Origin: Streptomyces sp. NWU339
GTDB lineage: Bacteria > Actinomycetota > Actinomycetes > Streptomycetales > Streptomycetaceae
Reading direction: 5' to 3'
Length of the DNA stretch: 64,000 bases
Assembly (NCBI RefSeq): GCF_003143855.1
Contig: NZ_QFRK01000001.1
Coordinates: 129,940-193,939 of the forward strand
Part shown: one piece after another, positions 1-9,189 of the stretch
How the letters are laid out: every line of letters starts with the position of its first letter
Numbering within the stretch: position 1 is the stretch's first letter
The notes under the pieces: model-generated
Seen by the model: the letters and a program-made list of their open reading frames with translations, nothing else
Told to the model about the DNA's origin: nothing
Databases searched by the model: none
Made by a program: the position numbers and the translations under genes

Positions 1-128
1 CCGATCACCGACAGCACCGTCTTGACCCCGTTCGGCACATTCCGGTTGACCTGCACCGCACCGTCGTCCTCGACCACGGCGATCTGCGAACGCTTGCGGT
101 GCACGTCGATACCGACGTAGACAGACAT
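1..128 (-). CDS. IS110-family transposase, N-terminal part (cut by window edge)
   Basis: Reading leftward from an ATG at 128, the first 42 codons begin MSVYVGIDVHRKRSQIAVVE. The GIDVHRK segment with its early Asp is the start of the RuvC-like DEDD catalytic domain of IS110-family transposases. An AGGAGG ribosome site sits about 6 bases upstream of the ATG. The gene continues beyond position 1, so length and integrity are unknown; the truncation is the window edge, not a mutation. IS110 elements move without long terminal repeats, and I could not fix an element boundary in the 129-277 gap. The start of the neighbouring permease gene lies only 149 bp away, so an insertion close to its promoter is possible. 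Confidence 0.85.
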   Translation of the reverse strand, partial: MSVYVGIDVHRKRSQIAVVEDDGAVQVNRNVPNGVKTVLSVI

Positions 129-277
129 TGAGGGCCTCCTTCCCGAGCCCGTACATACCCGGACAGTAGGTACCGCCGGGCTGAGCAGGGAAGGGGGCCC
201 GGCCCTCATAGGGTCAGGTCAGTAAGGGGCTCAGACTGTGGAGCCGTCCCCCGGTACGAACGGCAGGTGAAGAGCCC

Positions 278-1813
278 ATGGCGACCTCGGTCACCGAAAT
301 CGAGACTCATGGTGTCGAGCAGATTCCGGACGAGGAGCGCACGGCCCGTCCGCTCGACCTGTTCCGGCTCGCCTTCGGCGGCGCCAACACCTTCGCGACG
401 TGTGTGCTGGGTTCCTTCCCCATCCTGTTCGGCCTCTCCTTCTGGCAGGGGCTCGCGGCGACCCTGCTCGGCCTGGTCGCGGGCGCCCTGCTGCTCGCGC
501 CGATGGCGCTCTTCGGCCCCACGAACGGCACCAGCAACTCGGTCTCCTCCTCCGCCCACCTGGGAGTGCACGGAAGAGTCGTCGGCTCCTTCCTCGCGCT
601 GCTCACCGCGGTCGCCTTCTTCTCGATCTCGGTGTGGTCCTCCGGGGACGCCCTGGTCGGCGGCGCGCACCGGTTGCTGGGGGTGCCCGAGTCGACGATG
701 ACGTACGCCCTGGCGTACGCGGTCTTCGCCGGCCTGGTGCTGGTGGTCTGCATCTACGGCTTCCGCTTCATGCTGCTGGTCAACAAGATCGCGGTGGTGG
801 CGGCCTCGGCCCTGTTCGTGCTGGGCGCCTTCGCCTTCGCCGGCGACTTCGACCCCGGCTACGCGGGCGCCTTCGCCTCGACCGCGGACCCGCTGTTCTG
901 GCCCTCCTTCATCGGCTCCGCGCTGATCGTGCTCTCCAACCCGGTCTCCTTCGGCGCGTTCCTCGGCGACTGGTCCCGCTACATCCCGGCCGCGACGCCC
1001 CGCCGCCGGGTGATGGGCGCCGCGTTCCTGGCCCAGATCGCCACCCTGCTGCCGTTCGTCTTCGGTCTGGCCACCGCGTCGGTCATCGCCACCCAGGCCG
1101 GGAAGTACTTCGACCCGGCCGCGCCCAACTACGTCGGCGGCCTGCTCGCGGTCTCGCCCGGCTGGTACTTCCTGCCGCTCTGCCTCATCGCGCTGATCGG
1201 CGGTCTGTCCACCGGCACGACCGCGCTGTACGGCACCGGACTGGACTTCTGCAGCGTCTTCACCCGCTTCAGCCGCGTCCAGGCGACGATCCTCATCGGC
1301 GCCCTGTCCATCGTGTTCATCTTCGTCGGCCGGTTCTGGCTGAACCTCACGCAGTCGATCTCCACCTTCGCCACCCTGATCATCACCTGCACCGCACCGT
1401 GGATGATCGTGATGGCCCTCGGCTACGTCACCCGCCGGGGCTGGTACGACCCGGAGGCGCTCCAGGTCTTCAACCAGCGCCGCATGGGCGGGCGCTACTG
1501 GTTCAGCCACGGCTGGAACTGGCGCGGCCTGGCCACCTGGCTGGTCTCCGCCGCCGTGGCCCTGCTCTTCACCAACCTGCCCGGCCAGTTCGTCGGACCG
1601 CTCGGCAACCTGGCCGACGGCATGGACATCTCGCTGCCGGTCGGCCTCGTCCTCGCGGCGGTGCTCTACCTCGTCCTCCTCGCCCTGTTCCCCGAGCCGC
1701 GCGGGGTGTACGGACCGGCGGGACCCCGCCTCGTGCGGGCCTCCGACGCCGAGGTCCTGCCGATCAGCGGCGGCCCGCAGGAGGCGCCGGCGGCGCCGGC
1801 ACCGGTCGGCTGA
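278..1813 (+). CDS. NCS1-family cytosine/purine permease
   Basis: 511 aa integral membrane protein with about 12 hydrophobic segments after a polar N-terminus of about 30 residues. The first membrane segment contains FGGANTFATCVLG and the following loops have the Gly/Asn-rich pattern of the nucleobase:cation symporter-1 family (CodB-like cytosine permeases). The conserved loop SNPVSFGAFLGDWSRYIP near residue 225 is also typical. It should take up cytosine or a related purine or hydantoin with a cation; the exact substrate cannot be read from sequence. The ATG at 278 has only a weak ribosome site (GGCAGGTGAAG). No deaminase or catabolic partner lies beside it. The C-terminus is a short Pro/Ala tail. 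Confidence 0.85.
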   Translation: MATSVTEIETHGVEQIPDEERTARPLDLFRLAFGGANTFATCVLGSFPILFGLSFWQGLAATLLGLVAGALLLAPMALFGPTNGTSNSVSSSAHLGVHGRVVGSFLALLTAVAFFSISVWSSGDALVGGAHRLLGVPESTMTYALAYAVFAGLVLVVCIYGFRFMLLVNKIAVVAASALFVLGAFAFAGDFDPGYAGAFASTADPLFWPSFIGSALIVLSNPVSFGAFLGDWSRYIPAATPRRRVMGAAFLAQIATLLPFVFGLATASVIATQAGKYFDPAAPNYVGGLLAVSPGWYFLPLCLIALIGGLSTGTTALYGTGLDFCSVFTRFSRVQATILIGALSIVFIFVGRFWLNLTQSISTFATLIITCTAPWMIVMALGYVTRRGWYDPEALQVFNQRRMGGRYWFSHGWNWRGLATWLVSAAVALLFTNLPGQFVGPLGNLADGMDISLPVGLVLAAVLYLVLLALFPEPRGVYGPAGPRLVRASDAEVLPISGGPQEAPAAPAPVG

Positions 1814-1992
1814 CACATCCGGCCCGGTCGCGTTCAGGTGGTGGCGCGCAGGGGTGATCCGGGCGCCCGGACTCCGGGCGCCCGGGGAGCGATGAGTTTC
1901 GGTGTGATGGCGTGTCTCCTTCCATGACAGTTCCGAACCCGGACGACTCCGGCAGGCCGGTCACGACCCGGGACGAGACGAGGAGACATGGG

Positions 1993-2451
1993 ATGAGCGC
2001 CGAGCAGGGCACCACCACCGCCACCGAGGACTTCTCCTACACGCTGAACCGGACGCTGGACGCTCCCGCGGCGGCGGTGTGGCGGGCATGGACCACCCCC
2101 GAGCAGTACGCACAGTGGGCCGGGGCCGCCGCCGGGTCCGTCGAGATGGACGTACGGCCCGGCGGCCTGTGGAAGGCCACGATGGTCACCCCGGACGGAG
2201 GACAGTTCCCCCTGACCGGCTCCTACCTCGAGGTCGCCGAGAACCGCCGCCTGGTGATCGGCATGGATGTCCCCGGCAGGCCCGAGCCGGCCGCCATGAC
2301 CCTGGAACTCGACGAACAGGAGGGACACCGCACAGGGATCGTGGTGCGTCAGACCTGTGTCAGCGTCGAGGAACGCGACATGGCCGAGCAGGGCAGCACC
2401 ATGCTCCTCGAGAGCCTCACCGCCTTCCTGGCCGGTCGGCCGACGGACTGA
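1993..2451 (+). CDS. SRPBCC/AHSA1 (Aha1-like) domain protein
   Basis: 152 aa, a single START-like SRPBCC domain of the AHSA1 type: N-terminal strand FSYTLNRTLDAPAAAVWRAW, then WTTPEQYAQW, the RPGGLWKATMVTPDGG hairpin and a C-terminal helix. Such proteins bind hydrophobic ligands or act on toxins and antibiotics; no specific ligand is recognisable. I chose the ATG at 1993 because AGGAG lies 8 bases upstream; a longer reading from 1912 has no ribosome site and adds residues outside the domain. A perfect 14-bp hairpin follows the stop, so the gene probably ends its transcript. Confidence 0.8.
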   Translation: MSAEQGTTTATEDFSYTLNRTLDAPAAAVWRAWTTPEQYAQWAGAAAGSVEMDVRPGGLWKATMVTPDGGQFPLTGSYLEVAENRRLVIGMDVPGRPEPAAMTLELDEQEGHRTGIVVRQTCVSVEERDMAEQGSTMLLESLTAFLAGRPTD

Positions 2452-2470
2452 GCCCCTGCAGGGGGTTCAC

Positions 2471-2502
2471 GGGGCAGGCCCGCGTCTGCGCGGGCCTGCC
2501 CC
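2471..2502 (+). terminator. Strong hairpin after SRPBCC gene
   Basis: Perfect 14-bp inverted repeat (arms 2471-2484 and 2489-2502) with a 4-base TCTG loop, 19 bases past the stop codon. There is no long T-run, as is usual for GC-rich actinobacterial terminators. Confidence 0.75.
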
Positions 2503-2629
2503 GTCGGTGTTCCTGGACAGATCCCCGTGCCGCCCCGCCGTCCCGCGGGGCGTATGCGGCGTTCACCGGGCAATCCGGCCGAAGGTGCCCCATTGAACCA
2601 CCAGGACCGCACAGACTCCGACGAGAGCA

Positions 2630-2658
2630 TTGCTTCGGTTGTGTTCGAGTCCTAGGGT
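2630..2658 (+). promoter_or_regulatory. Candidate housekeeping-type promoter of the beta-galactosidase gene
   Basis: TTGCTT at 2630-2635 and TAGGGT at 2653-2658 are separated by 17 bases, a fair match to the HrdB-type TTGACN / TANNNT pattern. This predicts a leader of about 140 bases before the ATG at 2807. The rest of the gap from 2503 shows no gene. A second TTGACG lies further downstream (near 2735) without a clear -10. Assigned by eye only. Confidence 0.4.
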
Positions 2659-2806
2659 GTCCGTGGCTCAGCACTTGGCTCCGTCACCATTCGTAGTGAT
2701 CCGTCCCGACAGCAACGCATCCTCAGTCACGGTGTGTTGACGGCCGGCCCTGGCATGCCCTCAGTCCGTGCAGCGGTGCCCTGTCGAACAGAGGAAGGCC
2801 ACGGTC

Positions 2807-5800
2807 ATGCCGCACCCGCACGTGTCTCCCACCGACCGGCCCGCCCACCCCGAGCGGCCGGTCGTCAGTCGCCGCCGGCTGCTGGAGGGAGGTGCCGCCC
2901 TCCTCGGCGCGTTGGCGCTGTCCGCGTCGCCCACCGCCGCGTACGGCGCCGGCCGGCGGGCCGCAGCGGACCCCGCCCCGGAGTGGAACGGCAACATCGC
3001 CGTCTTCCGGATCGGTACCGAGCCCCCGCACACCACCCTGATGCCGTACGCGGACCTGAAACAGGCCCTCGCCGCCGACCGCACCCGCTCGCCGTACCGT
3101 CTCAGCCTCGACGGCACCTGGAAGTTCGCCCACGCCGACCGCCCCGGCGACCGCGACACCGACTTCCACCGCACCGACCTCGACGACAGCTCCTGGGACA
3201 CCATCCCCGTCCCCTCCTGCTGGCAGCTCCACGGCCACGACGCCCCCGTCTACGTCAACATCACCTACCCCTGGTGGGGCCCCAACGGCCTGGGCGAGGA
3301 CGCACAGCCACCCGCGGCCCCGACCCGCTACAACCCCGTCGGCCAGTACCGGCGCACCTTCACCGTGCCCCGAGGATGGACGGGACGGCGTACCTTCCTG
3401 CACTTCGAGGGCGTCAAGTCCGCCCACTACGTGTGGATCAACGGCACGCTCGTGGGCTACCACGAGGACTCCTACACCCCCGCCGAGTACGACATCACCG
3501 AGCATCTGAAGCCCGGCACCAACCAGATCGCCGTGGAGGTCTACCGCTACTCCGACGGCGACTGGCTGGAGGACCAGGACATGATCCGGCTGAGCGGCAT
3601 CTTCCGCTCGGTCCACCTGTACTCCACCCCGGCCGTCCACCTGCGCGACTTCAAGCTGGAGACCCCGCTCGGCGACGGCTACAGGACCGCCGCGCTGAAG
3701 GTCACCGCCCAGGTGCGGGACTACTCGGGCGGAGCGGACGCCGGGCGGTACACCGTCGAGACCCAGCTCTACGACGCCCGCGGGCACGCCGTGTGGCCCC
3801 GGCCGCTGCAGCGCGGCGCCGACCTGGGTTCCGTACCGGCCGGCGAGGACGTGACCGTCGAGGCGTCCGCGGCCGTGCCCGCGCCGCAGCTGTGGTCGGC
3901 CGAGCACCCGTACCTCTACACCGCCGTGCTGCGGCTGCGCGACCCGTCCGGCACCGTGACCGAGACCCTCTCGCACCGGATCGGCCTGCGTGAGTTCGCC
4001 CTCAAGGACGGCCTGATGCGCATCAACGGCCGCCCCGTCTCCTTCTGCGGCACCAACCGGCACGAGATGCACCCGGACCGCGGCATGGCCCTCACCCGCG
4101 CGGACATGGTGAAGGACATCGAGATCGTCAAGCGGCTGAACATCAACACCGTCCGCACCTCCCACTACCCCAACAACCCGCTCTGGCTGGAACTCGCCGA
4201 CGCCTACGGCCTGTACCTGGTCGACGAGACCAACCTCGAGACCCACGGCATCCGCGGCGAGTACCCCGGAAACCACGCCGACTGGACCGAGGCGTGCGTG
4301 GCCCGCGCGCAGAACATGGTGCACCGCGACAAGAACCACCCCTCGGTGGTCATCTGGTCCCTGGGCAACGAGGCGGGCGGCGGCACCACCTTCAACGCCA
4401 TGCACGACTGGATCCGCTCCTACGACCCCACCCGGGTCATCCAGTACGAGGGCGACGACCGCCCCGGGATCAGCGACATCCGCTCCAGGATGTACGAGAG
4501 CCCCGCCCGCGTCGAGGCGAGAGCCGAGGACACCGGCGACACCCGGCCGTACGTGATGATCGAGTACTCGCACGCGATGGGGAACTCGTGCGGCAACTTC
4601 AAGAAGTACTGGGACGCCGTCCGCCGCCACGACGTGCTCCAGGGCGGCTGGATCTGGGACTTCGCCGACCAGGCCCTGCGCTGGCCCGCTCCCGCCCGTA
4701 CGCTGCTCACCGAGTCCGGCCCCGCTGGGCTGCGCGGCGAGATCGTCAACCCCAGCGGCACCTTCAGCCGCATCGAGGGGATCTCCGGTGGCACCGTCTT
4801 CGCCCGCGACGACCGACTCGACCTCACCGGGTCGCTGACCCTGGAAGCCTGGATCACCCCCAGGGCGACCGGCTATCACCAGCCGGTCATCGCCAAGGGC
4901 GACACTCAGTACGCGCTCAAGCAGACCAACCGCAGCCTCGAGTTCTTCATCCACAGCGGCGGCCAGTGGATCACGGCGAGCTGGGGTCTGCCGGGCGACT
5001 GGACCGGACGCGAGCACCACGTCGCCGGCGTCTTCGACGCGGACGCCGGAACGCTGACCCTCTACGTCGACGGCGCGGTGAAGGCCACCCGGAGCACCAC
5101 CCGCCGCCCCGACGTCATCACCGCACCGCTCGCCCTCGCCACCGATGTCGACAACCCGACCCGGGAGTTCAGTGGCACCATCCGGCGCGCCCGGGTGTAC
5201 GCGCGCGCCCTGAGCGCCGCCGAGCTCGCCTCCGACGGCCGCGAACCCGGTGACGACGGAGTGCGGTTCTGGTTCGACGCGGCCGACGTGGGCGTCACCG
5301 AGAAGAAGCCCCGGGAGAAGACCTTCCTCGCCTACGGCGGCGACTGGGGCGACAACCCCAACGACGGTGCCTTCTCCGGGGACGGCATCGTCACCGCCGA
5401 CCGCGCACACACCGGAAAGGCCGCGGAGATCAAGCGGATCCACCAGGCCATCCACGTCGCCCCCGCCTCCGGCGACACGCTCACCTCGGGGCGCGTCACC
5501 CTCACCAACGAGTACCTGTTCACCGACCTCCGTGAGTTCGACGGCCGTTGGTCCCTGGTCGTCGACGGCAAGGCCGTACAAAGAGGGAGGCTCACCAGCG
5601 ACCAGCTGAACGTGCCCGCGCTGTCCGGCAAGGACATCACCCTCCCCGTGCGGCTCCCGCGCAACCCGACGCCCGGCAGCGAGTACTTCCTGCACCTCTC
5701 CTTCACCACCAAGGAACGCACGAAGTGGGCCGGGGCCGGCTTCGAGGTGGCCGCGCAGCAACTCCCCGTCGACGTCGGCAGCCCGGCCGTGACCCCCGTC

Positions 5801-6745
5801 CCGTTGGAACGCGTCCCGGCGCTGCTGCGTCACGACGACGGCGAAAGGGCCGTGACCGTCAGGGGCAAGGGCTTCTCGGTCACCATCGACAAGGACAGCG
5901 GCACCCTCACCTCCTACGAGGCCGGCGGCCTGCGCCTGATCACCTCCGGCCCCGTACCGAACTTCTGGCGGGCACCCACCGACAACGACCGGGGCAACGG
6001 CCAGCACACCCGCAACCAGACCTGGCGCGACGCCGGTGCCCGGCGCACGGTGACCGACGTACGGGTGCGCGCCCTGCGGGACCGTGCCGTCGAGATCACC
6101 GTCACCGGCACGCTGCCGACCACCACCGAGTCCACGTACAGCACCACGTACACCGTCTTCGGCAACGGCGAGATCAAGGTCGGTAACACCCTGCGCCCGG
6201 GTGCGCCGAACCTGCCGTACCTTCCGGAGGTGGGCACCCTGCTGTTCCTGCCGCGCCGCCTGGACCGGCTGCACTACTACGGCCGGGGTCCCGAGGAGAA
6301 CCAGTGGGACCGCAACAACGGCACCGACGTGGGCCGGTACACCGGGACCGTCTCCGGTCAGTGGAGCGGCTACCTGCGCCCGCAGGAGAACGGCAACAAG
6401 ACGGACGTGCGCTGGGTCGCCCTGACCGACGGCAGCGGGCGCGGCCTGCTCGCCTGCGGTGAACCGCTCCTGGAGGTGAACGCCTCGCACTTCACCCCCG
6501 AGGACCTGTCGGCCGGGGTACGGCACGACTACCAGCTCACTCCGCGCGACGCGGTCGTACTGCGGCTGAGCCGCCGGCAGATGGGCGTGGGCGGCGACGA
6601 CAGCTGGGGCGCGCACACCCACAACGAGTTCAAGCTCCCCGCCGACCGCGACTACGCGTACACCTACCGGCTGCGCCCGCTGACCGACGTGGACGAGGCG
6701 ACGGTGCTGTTGCGACGGCCGACGGCGGGGGAGTTCACCGAGTAG
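2807..6745 (+). CDS. Tat-secreted GH2 beta-galactosidase with LamG insertion
   Basis: 1312 aa, clearly longer than E. coli LacZ (1023 aa). The N-terminus carries SRRRLLEGG (residues 21-29) followed by a hydrophobic stretch to about residue 45, a twin-arginine signal, so the enzyme should be exported folded. LacZ domains follow: sugar-binding jelly roll, Ig-like domain, TIM barrel with acid/base Glu522 in WSLGNEAGG and nucleophile Glu586 in MIEYSHAMGN, and a C-terminal beta-sandwich (small-chain) domain from about residue 1010. The extra length is a LamG/concanavalin-type domain at about residues 660-810, inserted directly after the barrel. It probably hydrolyses beta-galactosides from plant or other polymers outside the cell. 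I chose the ATG at 2807 because GAGGAAGG lies 8 bases upstream and the Tat motif is then correctly placed; an in-frame GTG at 2768 has no ribosome site. Confidence 0.93.
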   Translation: MPHPHVSPTDRPAHPERPVVSRRRLLEGGAALLGALALSASPTAAYGAGRRAAADPAPEWNGNIAVFRIGTEPPHTTLMPYADLKQALAADRTRSPYRLSLDGTWKFAHADRPGDRDTDFHRTDLDDSSWDTIPVPSCWQLHGHDAPVYVNITYPWWGPNGLGEDAQPPAAPTRYNPVGQYRRTFTVPRGWTGRRTFLHFEGVKSAHYVWINGTLVGYHEDSYTPAEYDITEHLKPGTNQIAVEVYRYSDGDWLEDQDMIRLSGIFRSVHLYSTPAVHLRDFKLETPLGDGYRTAALKVTAQVRDYSGGADAGRYTVETQLYDARGHAVWPRPLQRGADLGSVPAGEDVTVEASAAVPAPQLWSAEHPYLYTAVLRLRDPSGTVTETLSHRIGLREFALKDGLMRINGRPVSFCGTNRHEMHPDRGMALTRADMVKDIEIVKRLNINTVRTSHYPNNPLWLELADAYGLYLVDETNLETHGIRGEYPGNHADWTEACVARAQNMVHRDKNHPSVVIWSLGNEAGGGTTFNAMHDWIRSYDPTRVIQYEGDDRPGISDIRSRMYESPARVEARAEDTGDTRPYVMIEYSHAMGNSCGNFKKYWDAVRRHDVLQGGWIWDFADQALRWPAPARTLLTESGPAGLRGEIVNPSGTFSRIEGISGGTVFARDDRLDLTGSLTLEAWITPRATGYHQPVIAKGDTQYALKQTNRSLEFFIHSGGQWITASWGLPGDWTGREHHVAGVFDADAGTLTLYVDGAVKATRSTTRRPDVITAPLALATDVDNPTREFSGTIRRARVYARALSAAELASDGREPGDDGVRFWFDAADVGVTEKKPREKTFLAYGGDWGDNPNDGAFSGDGIVTADRAHTGKAAEIKRIHQAIHVAPASGDTLTSGRVTLTNEYLFTDLREFDGRWSLVVDGKAVQRGRLTSDQLNVPALSGKDITLPVRLPRNPTPGSEYFLHLSFTTKERTKWAGAGFEVAAQQLPVDVGSPAVTPVPLERVPALLRHDDGERAVTVRGKGFSVTIDKDSGTLTSYEAGGLRLITSGPVPNFWRAPTDNDRGNGQHTRNQTWRDAGARRTVTDVRVRALRDRAVEITVTGTLPTTTESTYSTTYTVFGNGEIKVGNTLRPGAPNLPYLPEVGTLLFLPRRLDRLHYYGRGPEENQWDRNNGTDVGRYTGTVSGQWSGYLRPQENGNKTDVRWVALTDGSGRGLLACGEPLLEVNASHFTPEDLSAGVRHDYQLTPRDAVVLRLSRRQMGVGGDDSWGAHTHNEFKLPADRDYAYTYRLRPLTDVDEATVLLRRPTAGEFTE

Positions 6746-6794
6746 TCCCGGGCAGCCGCGACGGGACGGAGTGGTCCGCACGGGGCCGACGTGG

Positions 6795-7115
6795 TCACTC
6801 GGCCGCGCCGGCGGTCCCGAGCCGCAGATGCCCCACGTGGTGGACGGCCCGGTCGAGCAGCCCGGCGACACGGTGGCCGTGCAGCGCGCACACGACGGAA
6901 CGGCCCCGGCGCTCGCCCGGCACCAGGTCCAGGTCGCGCAGCAGCCGCAACCGGTGCGAGCAGGCCGGCTGCTCCAGGCCCGCCTCCTCCGCCGCCTCCG
7001 TGGGCGACGGCGGTGGGCCTGGAACGTGAGGGCGACGTCCGCGAGGTCGTCTGTGTCCTGGCGGACGGGTCCGGCGCCGTCCTGGACGGCGCCGGCGAGG
7101 CCGACCGAGGTTCAT
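6795..7115 (-). pseudogene. Decayed ArsR/SmtB-type metalloregulator
   Basis: An ATG at 7115 opens a 106-codon frame whose second half is a good ArsR winged helix: GLEQPACSHRLRLLRDLDLV (recognition helix), then a GERRGRSVVCAL wing and HHVGHLRLG, as in nickel/cadmium-type sensors. The first half in that frame is an arginine-rich nonsense stretch. The expected upstream helix appears in another frame instead (DTDDLADVALTFQA), with no start codon of its own. About 20 residues that normally join the two parts (the ATPSRL...LREGP region) are missing. So the gene has an internal deletion plus a frame change. Function is probably lost; a cation-efflux partner is not adjacent. Confidence 0.6.
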
Positions 7116-7163
7116 GTCGGATTCCTGCGAGACCCCGCCCGCCCCGTCCCCGATGCTGGACCC

Positions 7164-8672
7164 ATGCAGAAGGGGATGCACACCGACACCGAACGCTGCG
7201 TGCGGGCCGTCCAGTCCAAGGACGCGCGGTTCGACGGCTGGTTCTTCACCGCCGTGCTGACCACCGGCATCTACTGCCGGCCCAGCTGCCCGGCGGTACC
7301 GCCCAAGCCCGAGAACATGGTCTTCCAGCCGAGTGCGGCGGCCTGCCAGCAGGCGGGGTTCCGGGCCTGCAAGCGGTGCCGTCCCGACACCAGCCCCGGA
7401 TCCCCGGAGTGGAACCAGCGCGCCGATGCCGTGGCCCGCGCCATGCGGCTGATCGCCGACGGGACCGTGGACCGGGAGGGCGTGCCCGGCCTCGCCGCCC
7501 GGCTCGGCTACAGCACCCGGCAGGTGGAACGCCAACTGCTCGCCGAGCTGGGCGCGGGGCCCCTCGCCCTCGCCCGGGCGCAGCGCGCCCAGACCGCGCG
7601 GCTGCTCATCGAGACGACGGCCCTGCCGATGACGGAGATCGCCTTCGCCGCCGGGTTCTCCTCTGTCCGCTCCTTCAACGACACGGTGCGCGAGGTCTTC
7701 GCCCTCGCCCCGAGCGACCTGCGCGCCCGCGCGCCGCAGCGGACTTCCGGCAGCCCCACGGGCGCTCCCGGCAGCACGTCCGGCGCGCTGTCCCTGCGCC
7801 TGCCGTTCCGCGCCCCGCTCAATCCCGACAACCTCTTCGGCCACCTCGCCGCGACCGCCGTACCCGGCGTGGAGGAGTGGAAGGACGGCGCCTACCGGCG
7901 CACGCTGCGGCTGCCGTACGGGCACGGCGTCGTGGCCCTGACCCCGCGGCCCGACCACATCGCCTGCCGCCTCACCCTCACCGACCCGCGCGATCTCACC
8001 GTCGCCATCAGCCGCTGCCGCCGGCTGCTCGACCTGGACGCCGACCCGGTGGCCGTCGACGACCGGCTGCGCACCGACCCGGTGCTCGCACCACTGGTCG
8101 ACAAGGCACCCGGCCGCCGGGTCCCGCGTACGGTCGACGAGGCGGAGTTCGCCGTCCGGGCCGTGCTCGGCCAGCAGGTCTCCACGGCCGCCGCCCGTAC
8201 CCACGCGGCCCGCCTGGTCACCGCATACGGCGAGCCGGTGGACGACCCGGACCCCGAGGGCGGCCTCACCCACCTCTTCCCGTCGCCCGAGGCACTCGCC
8301 GACCTGGACCCCGAGACCCTGGCCATGCCTCGCACCCGCCGGACCACCTTCACCACCCTGGTCCGCCGACTCGCCGACGGCGACCTCCGACTGGGCGTCG
8401 GGAGCGACTGGCCCGAGACCCGCGAGAAGCTCCTCGCCCTCCCCGGCTTCGGCCCCTGGACGGCCGACGTCATCGCCATGCGCGCCCTGGGCGACCCCGA
8501 CGCCTTCCTCCCCACCGACCTCGGCATCCGCCGCGCCGCCCGCGAACTCGGCCTGCCGTCCACCCCGGCCGCGCTCACCGCACGCGCGGCGGCCTGGCGG
8601 CCCTGGCGGGCGTACGCGGTCCAGTATCTGTGGGCGACGGACGACCACCCGATCAACTTCCTGCCGGTGTAA
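7164..8672 (+). CDS. alkA: Ada-like sensor / AlkA DNA-3-methyladenine glycosylase fusion
   Basis: 502 aa adaptive-response protein combining three modules. Residues 1-85 form the Ada zinc domain: Cys residues in TTGIYCRPSC and ACKRC, the first being the expected methyl acceptor from phosphotriesters. Residues 90-190 are an AraC-type double helix-turn-helix. Residues about 205-500 are AlkA: an N-terminal beta domain, then the helix-hairpin-helix LPGFGPWTADVIAMRAL with the catalytic Asp in PTDLGIRRA. It should sense alkylated DNA, regulate transcription and excise 3-methylpurines. The next gene, 21 bp on, encodes the O6-alkylguanine repair enzyme, consistent with one operon. The start is uncertain between 7164 and 7176; neither has an ideal ribosome site. 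Reading further upstream to 6771 is rejected because it overlaps the ArsR remnant and adds nonhomologous sequence. Confidence 0.92.
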   Translation: MQKGMHTDTERCVRAVQSKDARFDGWFFTAVLTTGIYCRPSCPAVPPKPENMVFQPSAAACQQAGFRACKRCRPDTSPGSPEWNQRADAVARAMRLIADGTVDREGVPGLAARLGYSTRQVERQLLAELGAGPLALARAQRAQTARLLIETTALPMTEIAFAAGFSSVRSFNDTVREVFALAPSDLRARAPQRTSGSPTGAPGSTSGALSLRLPFRAPLNPDNLFGHLAATAVPGVEEWKDGAYRRTLRLPYGHGVVALTPRPDHIACRLTLTDPRDLTVAISRCRRLLDLDADPVAVDDRLRTDPVLAPLVDKAPGRRVPRTVDEAEFAVRAVLGQQVSTAAARTHAARLVTAYGEPVDDPDPEGGLTHLFPSPEALADLDPETLAMPRTRRTTFTTLVRRLADGDLRLGVGSDWPETREKLLALPGFGPWTADVIAMRALGDPDAFLPTDLGIRRAARELGLPSTPAALTARAAAWRPWRAYAVQYLWATDDHPINFLPV

Positions 8673-8693
8673 GGAAACAGAGAGACACAGCCG

Positions 8694-9176
8694 ATGAAAC
8701 AGCACACCGTGATCGACAGCCCCTACGGCCCGCTGACGCTCGTCGCCGACGACGGTGTCCTGTGCGGCCTCTACATGACCGACCAGCGCCACCGCCCCCA
8801 GGAGGAGACCTTCGGCAACCGCGACGACACCGTCTGCCCCGCGGCGAAGGAACAGCTGAAGGCCTACTTCGCGGGCGAGTTGAAGGAGTTCACCCTCGAA
8901 CTTCGCCTGCACGGCACCCCGTTCCAGCGCCGCGTCTGGGACCAGCTGACGCGCATCCCGTACGGCGAGACCCGCTCCTACGGCCAACTCGCCGATGTCC
9001 TCGGCAACCCCAAGGCTTCCCGCGCGGTCGGCCTCGCCAACGGCCGCAACCCGATCGGCATCATCGTCCCCTGCCACCGCGTCATCGGCGCGAGCGGCGG
9101 CCTCACCGGCTACGGCGGCGGCCTGGCCCGCAAGCAGCGCCTGCTGGACTTCGAGCGGGGGACGGCCCTGTTCTGA
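8694..9176 (+). CDS. ogt: Methylated-DNA-[protein]-cysteine S-methyltransferase
   Basis: 160 aa suicide repair protein that moves alkyl groups from O6-alkylguanine to its own cysteine. The active-site motif IVPCHRVIG lies near residue 125, preceded by the helix-turn-helix segment TRIPYGETRSYGQLA and the asparagine-hinge-like ANGRNPI. It lies 21 bp after the Ada-AlkA gene with AGGAAA before the ATG, so the two are probably co-transcribed as an alkylation-damage operon. It converges on the sirtuin gene with 13 bp between the stops. Confidence 0.93.
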   Translation: MKQHTVIDSPYGPLTLVADDGVLCGLYMTDQRHRPQEETFGNRDDTVCPAAKEQLKAYFAGELKEFTLELRLHGTPFQRRVWDQLTRIPYGETRSYGQLADVLGNPKASRAVGLANGRNPIGIIVPCHRVIGASGGLTGYGGGLARKQRLLDFERGTALF

Positions 9177-9189
9177 GCGGCGATCCGGG

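Noticed and set aside
2723..6871. 1382-codon open frame on the minus strand opposite the beta-galactosidase
   Set aside because: It is the mirror of a real GC-rich gene: composition is Gly/Val/Arg/His-rich with no domain, while the plus strand has full GH2 domains and a signal peptide.
6797..9077. Long minus-strand frame opposite Ada-AlkA and Ogt
   Set aside because: Only its last part (6795-7115) matches an ArsR protein; the rest is antisense to well-supported repair genes.
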